64,000 bases of DNA from Bacillota bacterium (GCA_023415635.1 JAEZJV010000040.1:124001-188000), one strand, 5' to 3'; numbered from the stretch's first letter, positions 45,345 to 54,892 are shown. A program made the numbers and translations. Notes: generated by a model from the letters alone, not told the origin.

Positions 45345-46529
45345 TTATTCCTCCGGTATTACTGCGCTCAAAAGCCTTGTATCTATGAAGGAAATTTCCT
45401 TTTGCGCTTCCTCATCCATCGGGTAACGATCCAAATATTCCTCTATGGTTTCCTTGGCTTTCTGATAGTTGCCAAGTCTTTCATAAGTAATAATCTTATT
45501 TCTCAGCAAGGTCTTCTGCATACCCTCATAGCCATATGCAAGCCCCTTCTCCAGATAATTCAGAGCAGCTTCATAATCTCCGCCCTTCAACTCACAATAG
45601 GCAATCTGGTTATAGGCATTCGGTGACAGCAGTTTGCCTTCCTTGATAAAATTCTCATAATAATAGATTGCCTTCGGATAGTCCTTCTTAATTCGGTATA
45701 TCTCACCAATATAGTAATAAGCCTCAGAAAAACCATTTGAAAATCCTTCGTTCAATTCAGAAAGGGCTTTATCATAATCACCCTGATAATAATGTATCTT
45801 CGCCAGCTGATACTCATCCTCACCTGTCTTGGCCTCAATCGAAGCAGCCTCCGCTAACACTTCATCTGCAGCAGCTTTGTCACCGCGCTCCGCCAAAAGG
45901 TAATATTTCCCTAAATAATGGTTGTACCTTCTCGGTTCCATAGAAATCGCCTTGTCATAATCCTTCAGGCTTTTATCATATTCACCGAGATAACGGTAGC
46001 AAAGTGCTCTACTGCCATAATCCTCTGCACATTTCTCATCGTTCTTTATTAACTTTGTATAGGTCTCAATTGCCTGATCATAAGCGCCAACAGTCATCTG
46101 TGCACTTCCGATATACAGGAGAATATCATGATTTAGATCGGATAATTCCTTAATCTTCAGTGCCTGTTCAAATTGTTCAATGGCCTTTTTATATTCTGCC
46201 ATATAGTAATAGGCAATCCCTTTACCGCGGAATACCTGCTTATTATTTCTCTTGGCAATAATAATTTCCTTGCTCACGAATGCCTTCTCAAATTCTGCCA
46301 GTGCTTCCTCATACCTTCCAAGCTTAATCAGCGCCAGACCATAATCTATGTAATAGTCTGCCCGGTTAGGGTTCTTTTCAACCGCTGCAGCAAAAGAAGC
46401 TGCGGCATCCTCAAAATTACCGCTCTGAAAACTTTTCCTTCCGTTCTGATGCAAGTCTTTGGCTTGACCACAACCGGTAAGCATCATCATCAATATAATA
46501 CATAATCCTATAGAAAGAAGTCTCTTCAT
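45345..46529 (-). CDS. TPR-repeat lipoprotein
   Basis: This protein of about 394 residues starts at the ATG at 46529 (GGAGGG upstream) with a signal peptide and lipobox (MMMLTGCG). The mature part is a run of roughly nine tetratricopeptide repeats, for example AEYKKAIEQFEQALKI, GEYDKSLKDYDKAISMEP and GDYDKALSELNEGFSNG. These form a surface scaffold for protein-protein contacts. It is anchored outside the membrane. Its partner is unknown, and it shares a transcript with hflX, which may be chance. Confidence 0.9.
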   Translation of the reverse strand: MKRLLSIGLCIILMMMLTGCGQAKDLHQNGRKSFQSGNFEDAAASFAAAVEKNPNRADYYIDYGLALIKLGRYEEALAEFEKAFVSKEIIIAKRNNKQVFRGKGIAYYYMAEYKKAIEQFEQALKIKELSDLNHDILLYIGSAQMTVGAYDQAIETYTKLIKNDEKCAEDYGSRALCYRYLGEYDKSLKDYDKAISMEPRRYNHYLGKYYLLAERGDKAAADEVLAEAASIEAKTGEDEYQLAKIHYYQGDYDKALSELNEGFSNGFSEAYYYIGEIYRIKKDYPKAIYYYENFIKEGKLLSPNAYNQIAYCELKGGDYEAALNYLEKGLAYGYEGMQKTLLRNKIITYERLGNYQKAKETIEEYLDRYPMDEEAQKEISFIDTRLLSAVIPEE

Positions 46530-46608
46530 CAAATCATTCCCTCCGTAGTACGTAAGCTCCTCTTTTGTCTTGCGAGACATGCCCTACAATATATGGTATC
46601 ACTGATTA

Positions 46609-46637
46609 ATTATACTACATTATCTCATCCCTGACAA
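46609..46637 (-). promoter_or_regulatory. promoter of the TPR-hflX operon
   Basis: On the minus strand TTGTCA (46637-46632), 17 bp, and a perfect TATAAT (46614-46609) lie about 80 bp before the TPR lipoprotein start. The rest of 46638-46777 shows only AT-rich spacer. Confidence 0.75.
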
Positions 46638-46777
46638 TAACCAGACAGGATAGAAATGCTTAATTTGCAAGAATAGCTGAATGTCTTTAAGAGCTCTTTA
46701 TAAACCCTATGATATAGAAGCAGTGTCTACAATGCTTCTCCTGTTTATCTCATCAAGGACTAAAAGAAATCATATAA

Positions 46778-46812
46778 AATAAAAGGGTGCCGTACTATGT
46801 TGCACGACACCC
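46778..46812 (-). terminator. hppA terminator
   Basis: GGGTGTCGT pairs with ACGGCACCC (one mismatch) on the minus strand, followed by TTTTATTTT. It lies 22 bp after the hppA stop. Confidence 0.85.
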
Positions 46813-46833
46813 AATAATAATTATCGATTTTTA

Positions 46834-48948
46834 TTAACCAAACAGTGAGAAGCCAAGGAATATTGTAGCAGTCAGAGAAGCAACCAGAGACACCACGGTA
46901 ATCTGTGTATTGATGGAAGGACCAGCAGTATCCTTAAAAGGATCACCTACAGTATCACCAACAACACCGGATTTATGTGCGGTAGAATTCTTGCCGCCAT
47001 GGTTACCTGCTTCAATATATTTCTTAGTGTTATCCCAAAGTCCGCCGGAATTGGACATAAACAACGCAAATATAAGACCGCTGATGATGTTACCGGTAAT
47101 AAAGCCTCCGATTGCCTGTACACCACCGATGAAACCAACCAATAAGGTACAGATAATTGTCATGAGACCTGCAGGAATCAACTCCTTAATCGCACCTGTT
47201 GTAGCAATTTCGATACATTTTTCATACTCAGGATGAACGCCTTCCTTGCCTTCCTTCAGACCTGCGATTTCTCTGAATTGGCGATGGATTTCCTCCACCA
47301 TACGCTGAGCGTTACGATCCACACCAAGCATCAGCATTGCTGAGAATAAAGCAGGAATAGCTGCACCAAATAATAATCCAAAGAATACTACCGGATTGAT
47401 GATATCAAAGCCTGTCAGATAATTTATACCTTCTTCAACCTTACCAAGCTCAACCGCTGCAGTATTAACCTCACTCATGAAAGCACCTAAAAGGGCAATT
47501 ACTGTCAGACCGGCAGCACCGATTGCAAAGCCCTTGGTAACAGCTTTAACTGTATTACCTGCACTATCTAGAGAGTCTGTAATTTCAAGTGCCTTATCTC
47601 CAAGGTCACCCATTTCAACAAGACCGCGGGCATTATCAACAATCGGTCCGTATGCATCGTTGGAAATAATCATACCTACGATGGACAGCATGCCGACAGC
47701 TGCCATAGAGATACCAAACATTGCATAACCGGGTCCAAGAGGCTCACAAATCTTATATGCTGCAAGAGCGGAAATACCGATACCAACCATGGAAGGTAGT
47801 GCACTCATTAATCCGTAGGAAATACCGGAAAGAATGGTAAATGCCGGACCGGATTCGCAAGCCTTCGCTACCGCATGTACAGGAGGTCTTCTATCATCAG
47901 TGAAATAGTCACTGGCGAGACCGATAACCACACCAACTACCAAACCGATTGCACTTGCTCCCCAGATACGCCATTCAAAGTCAAATACAACTGTTGCAAT
48001 TGCTGTTAATACAGCATAGAGTGCAGTAGTAACATATGTATTGCTGTTTAACGCTGTAGTAGGCTCTCCACCCTCTTTCATACGTGCAGTCATAACACCG
48101 ACGATGGAAGCAAGAAGGCCAATTGCTGCATAACAGAATACAGTTGCCGCATTGATGGTTCCTCCAGCAACTTTGTCAATAGACGCAGCCATAACCAGCG
48201 CTGCTGCCATGGACGCTACGTTGGAGTCAAATAAGTCAGCACCCATTCCCGCAACATCACCTACATTATCACCTACGTTATCAGCGATAACCGCAGGATT
48301 TCTCGGGTCATCCTCAGGAATACCGAGCTCTACCTTACCAACAAGATCAGCACTGATGTCTGCTGTCTTTGTAAAGATACCGCCGCCTGCTTTAGCAAAA
48401 AGTGCCATGGAGCTTGCACCGAAGGAAAAACCAAGTAAAGCGGTAGTATTGTTTGTGATCAGAAGAACCAGAGAAACTCCAAGTAAGCTGGAGCCTACGA
48501 CTGCCATACCCATAACTGCACCGCCACGGAAGCCTGACATAAAGGAGGGCTTAATACCTTTTGTTGCCGCTTCTGCTGCCTTTACGTTGGCAATAGTAGC
48601 AATGCTGATACCGATTTTTCCGGCTACACCGGAGAATACCGTACCGCATAAATAAGCCAATGCCATAGTTATGTTTTCAAGGATGTTTCCCTTCCAGATC
48701 GGCTGGGGAAGGAAAACCATAATCAGAATAGCTGCAACGGAACAGAACTTTACAAGGGTTTTGTACTCCTTCGCCAAAAAAGTATTGGCTCCGTTACGGA
48801 TCAACTTACTTACCTCTGCTATCTTCGCATTAGAGGAGGGCTGCTTTTCTACCCATCTGTACAGCCATAAGGAAGCTCCAAATGCTAGAACGGCAATAAT
48901 GATTGATACAATTTGGAAAAACAATACGTTAAAACTCAAAATGCTCAT
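46834..48948 (-). CDS. hppA: membrane proton-translocating pyrophosphatase
   Basis: This protein of about 704 residues has some 16 membrane segments. It hydrolyses pyrophosphate and pumps ions outward. Core motifs are GGGIFTKTADISADLVGKVE, DNVGDNVGDVAGMGADLFDS, and near the C-terminus SGGLWDNTKKYIEAG and HKSGVVGDTVGDPFKDTAGP. The stretch GNTVKAVTKGFAIG has Lys and Thr at the positions that mark K+-independent enzymes in this family. The start is uncertain: the ATG at 48948 touches the GGGAG site, and a TTG at 48939 is better spaced. A TTG-led extension to 49038 is unlikely. It fits a PPi economy with ppdK. Confidence 0.96.
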   Translation of the reverse strand: MSILSFNVLFFQIVSIIIAVLAFGASLWLYRWVEKQPSSNAKIAEVSKLIRNGANTFLAKEYKTLVKFCSVAAILIMVFLPQPIWKGNILENITMALAYLCGTVFSGVAGKIGISIATIANVKAAEAATKGIKPSFMSGFRGGAVMGMAVVGSSLLGVSLVLLITNNTTALLGFSFGASSMALFAKAGGGIFTKTADISADLVGKVELGIPEDDPRNPAVIADNVGDNVGDVAGMGADLFDSNVASMAAALVMAASIDKVAGGTINAATVFCYAAIGLLASIVGVMTARMKEGGEPTTALNSNTYVTTALYAVLTAIATVVFDFEWRIWGASAIGLVVGVVIGLASDYFTDDRRPPVHAVAKACESGPAFTILSGISYGLMSALPSMVGIGISALAAYKICEPLGPGYAMFGISMAAVGMLSIVGMIISNDAYGPIVDNARGLVEMGDLGDKALEITDSLDSAGNTVKAVTKGFAIGAAGLTVIALLGAFMSEVNTAAVELGKVEEGINYLTGFDIINPVVFFGLLFGAAIPALFSAMLMLGVDRNAQRMVEEIHRQFREIAGLKEGKEGVHPEYEKCIEIATTGAIKELIPAGLMTIICTLLVGFIGGVQAIGGFITGNIISGLIFALFMSNSGGLWDNTKKYIEAGNHGGKNSTAHKSGVVGDTVGDPFKDTAGPSINTQITVVSLVASLTATIFLGFSLFG

Positions 48949-49246
48949 CTCCCTTTCGTTTAGTTCAGCAAAATTACGCTTTGTAAAAGATACTAACACG
49001 TTTGAATAATTTGCGCAATAGTAAACTATACTTTTCAATGTTTATGTGAAAATGTACAAATATTACATTTAATTTTTTAACTATATCAGTCAGAATTGTA
49101 TATTATGTCGATTCAGGGATTAAATATTTGTAAGGTGTGTCAATTGCATATTTTTTAGTTTGGTTAATATTACTTTGCCTAAAATTATATAGTGATCCAG
49201 TATATGGTTCTCATCTAAAAACAGAACAAAATCTTTCGAATCAGCA

Positions 49247-49276
49247 TTGACACAACCTATTGGTATGAGCTAAAAT
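49247..49276 (+). promoter_or_regulatory. promoter of the oadB-like gene
   Basis: TTGACA (49247-49252), an 18-bp spacer and TAAAAT (49271-49276) precede the gene by about 150 bp. The rest of the 474-bp divergent gap (48949-49422) is AT-rich. The hppA promoter must lie there, but no clear candidate stands out. Confidence 0.55.
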
Positions 49277-49422
49277 AAAACCAATTTCATATACTCGTCA
49301 TTTTCTCGAAAGGTATTGTGACTGCGTATAAAAACGTGCATTTACATTCATTATGTTTGTGTACGTTTTCGCCATGATATACAGCAGGGAGATGACCATT
49401 CATGCTAAGGAGGACTTATTTT

Positions 49423-50571
49423 ATGGATTTCTTATTGTCAGGAGTTATGGCAATTACTTGGCAGCAGTGTATCATGTATCTTGTAGGATGTGTTTTAATT
49501 TATCTTGCAATTGAGAAGGGCTTCGAGCCTTCACTGCTCCTTCCTATGGGATTTGGTGCGATATTGGTTAACCTTCCCGTAACCGGCGTTTTAGACCAGG
49601 TACTTTATGGTACAGTAGAAACACACGGAATAATTGAGTGGTTATTCGATGTTGGTATTGAAGCTTCAGAAGCGTTACCTATTCTTCTGTTCATCGGTAT
49701 CGGTGCAATGATCGACTTCGGTCCACTGTTATCCAATCCGAAAATGTTCCTGTTCGGTGCTGCCGCACAGTTCGGTATTTTCTTTACCATCGTTTTGGCA
49801 ACTATATTAGGCTTTAATCTTTCCGATGCAGCTTCTATTGGTATCATCGGTGCTGCTGATGGTCCTACATCCATTTTGGTATCGCAGATTCTTAAGTCAC
49901 AATATATGGGAGCCATTGCAGTCGCGGCATACTCCTACATGGCATTGGTACCGATTGTACAGCCCCTTGCCATTAAGCTTGTAACCACGAAGAAGGAACG
50001 TATGATCCGTATGAATTACAATCCAACCTCTGTTACTAAGGCTACAAGGATTATGTTCCCGATTATTGTTACTATTATCGCAGGCTTGATCGCACCGATG
50101 TCTGTTGCACTGGTTGGTTTCTTAATGTTTGGTAACTTAATCAGAGAATGTGGTGTTCTCGGAAGTCTGTCGGACACAGCCCAGAATGTACTCTCTAATC
50201 TGATTACCTTATTACTCGGAATTACCATTTCCTTCAGTATGAAGGCAGAGAACTTTGTAAACGTTCAGACCCTGTTGATTATGGCTCTTGGTTTAGTGGC
50301 TTTTGTTATGGATACCATCGGTGGTGTGTTATTTGCAAAACTCCTGAACCTGTTCCTCAAGAAGGGTAACAAGATCAATCCTATGGTAGGAGCTGCAGGT
50401 ATTTCCGCATTCCCCATGTCAGCCCGTGTAGTACAGAAAATGGGTATCGCTGAGGATCCCTCCAACCACTTACTGATGCATGCAATCAGTGCGAATGTAT
50501 CCGGTCAGATCGGATCCGTAGTTGCAGGTGGTGTTGTTATCAAGATCGTACTTAGTATTCTTGCAGGTTAA
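49423..50571 (+). CDS. sodium-pump decarboxylase beta subunit (OadB/GcdB/MmdB family)
   Basis: This integral membrane protein of 382 residues has about nine membrane segments. It has the family motifs LPILLFIGIGAMIDFGPL, GAADGPTSILVSQ (including the conserved Asp used in Na+ and proton movement), MALVPIVQP, and the C-terminal GAAGISAFPMSARVVQKMG and NVSGQIGSVVAGGV. In complete complexes it couples decarboxylation of a biotin-bound carboxyl group to Na+ export. No alpha (carboxyltransferase) or biotin-carrier gene is nearby, only a tiny partner gene downstream. The ATG at 49423 has AAGGAGG upstream. Confidence 0.92.
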   Translation: MDFLLSGVMAITWQQCIMYLVGCVLIYLAIEKGFEPSLLLPMGFGAILVNLPVTGVLDQVLYGTVETHGIIEWLFDVGIEASEALPILLFIGIGAMIDFGPLLSNPKMFLFGAAAQFGIFFTIVLATILGFNLSDAASIGIIGAADGPTSILVSQILKSQYMGAIAVAAYSYMALVPIVQPLAIKLVTTKKERMIRMNYNPTSVTKATRIMFPIIVTIIAGLIAPMSVALVGFLMFGNLIRECGVLGSLSDTAQNVLSNLITLLLGITISFSMKAENFVNVQTLLIMALGLVAFVMDTIGGVLFAKLLNLFLKKGNKINPMVGAAGISAFPMSARVVQKMGIAEDPSNHLLMHAISANVSGQIGSVVAGGVVIKIVLSILAG

Positions 50572-50582
50572 TAAGCTAACAG

Positions 50583-50599
50583 GCGCATTGGAGATGCGC
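50583..50599 (+). promoter_or_regulatory. small hairpin between oadB-like gene and its small partner
   Basis: GCGCAT pairs with ATGCGC around a 5-nt loop in the 44-bp gap, just before the GGAGG site of the small gene. It may tune translation of the partner. Confidence 0.45.
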
Positions 50600-50615
50600 A
50601 GGAACGGAGGAAAAC

Positions 50616-50765
50616 ATGAATATTCAGGATGTAATATACGCTACTGAAATTATGGGAAAAGGAATGCTTTCCATCTTCATTGTAATTCTGATCCTTACCT
50701 TAATCGTTACACTTCTTGGTAAGTTTGCAGGAAAAAAGAAGAAAAGCAGTACTGTTGAAGAATAA
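50616..50765 (+). CDS. 49-residue membrane protein, OadG-like partner of the beta subunit
   Basis: This small gene has a GGAGG ribosome site 7 nt before its ATG. It encodes a short N-terminal stretch, one hydrophobic helix (MLSIFIVILILTLIVTLLGK) and a lysine-rich tail ending in STVEE. The architecture, one helix then a charged tail, directly after an oadB gene, fits the small gamma/delta-type subunits (OadG) that stabilise sodium-pump decarboxylases. The sequence is too short to prove the family. Confidence 0.75.
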   Translation: MNIQDVIYATEIMGKGMLSIFIVILILTLIVTLLGKFAGKKKKSSTVEE

Positions 50766-50789
50766 ATCATTTTATTACAGGTATACGAA

Positions 50790-50827
50790 AGGAGCTGCAG
50801 CTCATGAATGGGCGACAGCTCCTTTTT
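50790..50827 (+). terminator. terminator after the oadB-like operon
   Basis: AGGAGCTG pairs with CAGCTCCT over a loop of about 17 nt and is followed by TTTTTT on the plus strand. Confidence 0.9.
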
Positions 50828-50873
50828 TCAATCTATTATAGTGTTATGAAATTCTTCGACTATTACGGTCTGA

Positions 50874-51683
50874 TCAGCCAAGTGCAACATCCATAAGCAT
50901 CATTATCGCAAAACCTAGCATGGCACCTATCGTTCCGATATTTGAATGATGCTTTTCCTGTTGTGCCTCAGGTATTAATTCTTCTACAACCACATAAATC
51001 ATTGCACCTGCTGCAAATGATAAAGCATATGGAAGAATTGGTTTCATCACAATGACAGCGAGTGCTCCGATGACACCTGCAATCGGTTCAACGAGTCCCG
51101 AAGCCTGTCCATAGACAAAGCTCTTCCATCTGGTCAGTCCCTCTCTGCGCAGGGGTACTGCAACCGCTGCTCCCTCAGGAAAATTCTGCAATCCAATTCC
51201 CAAACCAAGAGCAATCGCACCGGTTATTGTAGCAGCAGGGAAATTTGCTGCCGCAGCACCAAAGGCAACACCTACGGCTAAGCCTTCAGGAATATTATGC
51301 AGCGTGATGGCGAGGACTAACAGGACACTGCGTCTCCAGCCTGTTTTTACACCTTCCGGTTCCTCCTGAGGTCCGATGTGAAGATGAGGCATTACGGTAT
51401 CTACCAGCCATAAGAACCCACCGCCTAACAGAAAGCCAACCAAGGCCGGAACCCATGCAACCATACCTGATTCCTCAGCCATCTCAATAGCGGGATTTAA
51501 CAATGACCAAAAGCTCGCTGCTATCATAACTCCAGCTGCGAAGCCTAACATGCCATTGAGAACCTTCTTATTGATTGACTTAAAAATAAATACTGTCGCT
51601 GCTCCCAAAGCAGTAAGGGCGTAAGTAAAGCTGGTTGCAAGCAAGGCTTGTAATACTGGACTCATCTCAAGAAACCAATTCAT
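50874..51683 (-). CDS. ZIP family divalent metal transporter
   Basis: This 269-residue protein has eight membrane segments. The metal-site motifs are HNIPEGLAVGVAFG in helix IV and GLQNFPEGAAVAVPL in helix V, as in GufA-type ZIP transporters. A loop with PHLHIGPQEEPEG after helix III may bind metal. It would move zinc, iron or manganese into the cytoplasm. The gene stands alone, with an AGGAGGT ribosome site before the ATG. Confidence 0.93.
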   Translation of the reverse strand: MNWFLEMSPVLQALLATSFTYALTALGAATVFIFKSINKKVLNGMLGFAAGVMIAASFWSLLNPAIEMAEESGMVAWVPALVGFLLGGGFLWLVDTVMPHLHIGPQEEPEGVKTGWRRSVLLVLAITLHNIPEGLAVGVAFGAAAANFPAATITGAIALGLGIGLQNFPEGAAVAVPLRREGLTRWKSFVYGQASGLVEPIAGVIGALAVIVMKPILPYALSFAAGAMIYVVVEELIPEAQQEKHHSNIGTIGAMLGFAIMMLMDVALG

Positions 51684-51898
51684 ATATACAACCTCCTTCG
51701 TCTACCTCTTGGATTAAGAATCCTATCTTTCAAGATGAAAATAACTCGATATATTACAACTATATGATACCATATTTTATCTATTTCTGAGGAATAGGTC
51801 AAGATGTGATTAATAAATTATATTAAAACTCCTGCTTCAGGATATAGGATATTGAATTCAGGAATATAATTTCAGCTTAGCTCCTATATGAAGCCTAT

Positions 51899-51952
51899 AA
51901 AAATACCGACCTCCAACCGTTAGATTTTGGTCTAACTTTTTGGGGTCGGTAT
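51899..51952 (-). terminator. terminator of the NlpC/P60 gene
   Basis: On the minus strand ATACCGACC, then TTAGA, pairs with TCTAA, then GGTCGGTAT, in a long stem-loop followed by TTTTT. The rest of the gap 51684-51898 is AT-rich without other signals. Confidence 0.85.
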
Positions 51953-51974
51953 CAATCGCAGGTGTTTTTTGCTT

Positions 51975-52916
51975 TTAACTAATATAGGATATTGCTTTAT
52001 ATGGAGTACGATAGTTATATCTTGTAATCCTGATGCCTTCACTGGAGCTTTTTGCTCCAATCACCTTACCATTGCCAATATAAAGAGCAACATGGTTAAT
52101 AGTACCGTTTTTCCGATAGAAAATCAGGTCACCGGGTCTGATCTTCTCCAAAGACACCCATCTGCCGCTAGCAGCCTGCCCTCTTGAGGTTCGTGGTATG
52201 CTAATCCCATATTTTTTAAAAATTGATTGAGTAAATCCGGAACAATCTGCGCCATTCGTTAGGCTTGTCCCTCCCCAGCGATAAGGATTTCCAACAAATC
52301 TCAGTGCATAATCAACAATCTTGTCCCTTACGGAGGATGAATTTGATGAAGCCACCGTATCTGCCGAAGAATTCAGAGCTTTATCGGCATTGACAGCTAC
52401 GGCCTCCTGATATTTCTTTGTAAGCTTAATATAATCAGAAGCTACATATCCGCTGGTATTTCCGTCTATTTTGATTTTTACCCAATCTTCATATTGTTTG
52501 GTTACCTCATAGGATGCTCCCTTAGGAATTAATGTAATTATTCTTGCTTTGGTGGATGCCTTACTGCGTACTCTAAGGGTCCTGACTGTTACAGTTGCTA
52601 TGGTCTTCCCTACTTTTTGAGATAAAGCTATCGCGTCCTTTCCTGTCACCAGAAAATCAGGTTTTATGTACCCGGTTACTGTCCCGGATTTTACCTTGTA
52701 CCAATCATTATTTTTCTCCAGAATGGTTGCTGCACTGTTCTTATACAGCATTGCGAGGATTTCACCCTCATCGTCAGGTTTCTTTCTTATATTCACATAA
52801 TCCTCAACTTTTGCGAATGCTAAATTGTTCACCGCAGCCTGTACTGTTGAAGCAGGTGAGGACAACAGTATGATTCCTGCTGTTATGCAGATTGTAAGCT
52901 TTTGTAATGTTTTCAT
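51975..52916 (-). CDS. secreted NlpC/P60 peptidoglycan endopeptidase with two SH3 domains
   Basis: This 313-residue exported protein has a signal peptide (residues 1-28). Two bacterial SH3 domains follow (about 35-95 and 105-165; EDYVNIRKKPDDEGEILAML and VRTLRVRSKASTKARIITLI), then a short linker. The NlpC/P60 domain at about 195-313 has the catalytic Cys in TNGADCSGFTQSIF, the His in INHVALYIGNG and the third polar residue in the strand after it. It should cut between D-glutamate and the third residue of the stem peptide. It is a single gene. Confidence 0.94.
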   Translation of the reverse strand: MKTLQKLTICITAGIILLSSPASTVQAAVNNLAFAKVEDYVNIRKKPDDEGEILAMLYKNSAATILEKNNDWYKVKSGTVTGYIKPDFLVTGKDAIALSQKVGKTIATVTVRTLRVRSKASTKARIITLIPKGASYEVTKQYEDWVKIKIDGNTSGYVASDYIKLTKKYQEAVAVNADKALNSSADTVASSNSSSVRDKIVDYALRFVGNPYRWGGTSLTNGADCSGFTQSIFKKYGISIPRTSRGQAASGRWVSLEKIRPGDLIFYRKNGTINHVALYIGNGKVIGAKSSSEGIRITRYNYRTPYKAISYIS

Positions 52917-53021
52917 GAAGCCTCCTTATACAGTCATTTGTTACAAATATATTAAATATGTTACGCATTTATTATATTACATAAGACCTAAAAAAACATG
53001 TGGTATCTACTGGAATTTCTA

Positions 53022-53071
53022 GAAAAAAGGAGCTTTCCATCGTTTCTGAGAAACGTCATGGATCGCTCCTT
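53022..53071 (-). terminator. terminator of the S8 protease gene
   Basis: AAGGAGC pairs with GCTCCTT at the base of a long hairpin with an internal CGTTTCT-GAGAAACG helix. TTTTTTC follows on the minus strand. Confidence 0.88.
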
Positions 53072-53161
53072 GCTTCAATTTATTATCCTATGCTTGTCGA
53101 ATGAAATACCTTCATGCTGCTTAAACTTTATCAAAATCCTATCTAATTAACTCTCGTATTG

Positions 53162-54892
53162 CTAGATGGGTAGCGAATTTTCAAGGCACAGTGCACCGTA
53201 CCCCAGTGTCCGATTAGGATAAGTAGTTTCCACCTTCAGTTGTCTGGCACCATTAATAAGGTAAGCTTTCAGCTTTTCTCCATAAAGATACGGATCATTT
53301 CCTTCTATTAATCCCCACTGCATCATAAGTGCGGCACTGCCTGTGACAAAGGGCGTGGCCATTGAGGTTCCGGAGCGCACAGAATAGCCTCCTCCGGGTG
53401 CACAGGAGTTGATATTCACTCCGGGTGCAACAATATCAGGCTTTATCTCCATATTTCTGGTATAACCGCGCCCAGAAAACGGAGCATAGCTGTCCGTATA
53501 AGCATCATAAGCTCCAACAGATATTACTCTTTCTGCAGTAGAGGGAATAGTCAGTGTAGTATATTCTGCCGGCAGCAGAAACCTTGTAGCAGGGTTCTTC
53601 ACCCCTCCTGCCGGGAGCCACATATCAAAATCTCCTGTTACGATACGTCTCGGCACCAACTCAACACGCCAAATACCTGAGTTAATATATCTGCCTGTCG
53701 GGATGAGTTCGACATAGATTTCTTGTTGTGAATTATAGGGTGCTGGTTCACCGTAATAGATAAAAATCTGTGTTTGACCAACGGAAAACTGCTGTGTTCC
53801 GAGTATCTCAGGAATAGGTCCTACCCGGGTTCCGTTGGGTGCTATAATACTGATATCAAAGTGATCAAAATAATTCTTCCATATCTGAAAGTTCAATGAA
53901 AATTCATACTCACTGACGGCTATCTGAATCACCTTATTATTACCCATGGTGAGTACACCCTGGGCATGATTTCCGCTGGCTCCCTCGTTTCCTGTTCCGA
54001 TTACGATGGAGTTTTTCCATATATTGGCGATATCATTAATAAAGCGTTCCAGTAAGGAGCTTCCGGTGTGAGCTCCGTAATTATTTCCAAAGCTGATATT
54101 AATTGCTATCGGTTTATTTACAGAGATGGCATATTGTATTGCATAATTTACTCCCTGCATCAGCTGCGTGGTTCTCGGAAAGGAATCTCCGATCAATAAC
54201 CCCAGCTTTATTACCACCAATTCGCTTCTGGAGGCCACCCCCCTGTATAACCCGTTGCTTGCTCTCCCGTTTCCGGCTGCTATCCCGGCAACATGGGTTC
54301 CGTGCCCTGATAAATCAGTGCTTTGCACCATCTCCATCCGTTGCGGCATCGGAATTTCAAGTGCAGCGTTAATCTGTTCACTGGTATACAGCGTCCCAAT
54401 ATTATAGCCTTCCGGCGGAATTCCCTGTATTGTCTGATCCCATAGTGCTGCAATCCGAGTCGTCCCATCAGCGTTAATAAAATCCGGATGGGAATAATCT
54501 ATACCAGAATCAATAATACCAACAAGAACCCCCTCCCCAAAGAGATTATAATTATCTGTCTGCAACGGGTTAATACAGGAAGCTCTTCTTCCTTCATTCA
54601 CTTCATAAAAAAGCCTTTTGGGTTTCTCTATGAATTCTATTTCCTCATAATCAGATAAACGATTAATTAAGTACTCCGGAATTGTAATAATTGCATAGTT
54701 ATTAATAAGCTCCACCACTGAAATCTGAAGCTCCTGCCTGATACGATCCAGACTTTTACTGTATTTCACAATCAGTTCCCACATGTTTGTATTGGGTGAA
54801 TAGCCCACGTTGAGGTTCAGGGCTTTATTGCGATCTGCAATTGGCATCTCCAATGCAAGATTCAATTCATCATCGAGCTTTTGGTTCGGCAT
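53162..54892 (-). CDS. subtilisin-like serine protease (S8 family, clostridial Csp-like type)
   Basis: This protein of 576 residues has an N-terminal region of about 110 residues resembling the propeptide-like part of clostridial S8 proteases (SRFD/EEIEFIEKPKRLFYEVNEG). The catalytic domain has Asp128 in GIIDSGIDYSHPDF, His200 in GHGTHVAGIAAG and Ser510 in SGTSMATPFVTG. A large beta-rich insert lies between the His and Ser parts, as in the CspB/jelly-roll type. There is no signal peptide. I start at the ATG at 54892 (GGGAG upstream) rather than 54976, whose extra hydrophobic leader has no ribosome site and overlaps a TATAAT. A spore-germination role is possible by family analogy only. Confidence 0.9.
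   Translation of the reverse strand: MPNQKLDDELNLALEMPIADRNKALNLNVGYSPNTNMWELIVKYSKSLDRIRQELQISVVELINNYAIITIPEYLINRLSDYEEIEFIEKPKRLFYEVNEGRRASCINPLQTDNYNLFGEGVLVGIIDSGIDYSHPDFINADGTTRIAALWDQTIQGIPPEGYNIGTLYTSEQINAALEIPMPQRMEMVQSTDLSGHGTHVAGIAAGNGRASNGLYRGVASRSELVVIKLGLLIGDSFPRTTQLMQGVNYAIQYAISVNKPIAINISFGNNYGAHTGSSLLERFINDIANIWKNSIVIGTGNEGASGNHAQGVLTMGNNKVIQIAVSEYEFSLNFQIWKNYFDHFDISIIAPNGTRVGPIPEILGTQQFSVGQTQIFIYYGEPAPYNSQQEIYVELIPTGRYINSGIWRVELVPRRIVTGDFDMWLPAGGVKNPATRFLLPAEYTTLTIPSTAERVISVGAYDAYTDSYAPFSGRGYTRNMEIKPDIVAPGVNINSCAPGGGYSVRSGTSMATPFVTGSAALMMQWGLIEGNDPYLYGEKLKAYLINGARQLKVETTYPNRTLGYGALCLENSLPI

Noticed and set aside
48948..49038. Extended N-terminus of the pyrophosphatase from a TTG
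   Set aside because: The extra 30 residues do not fit the family and precede the ribosome site.
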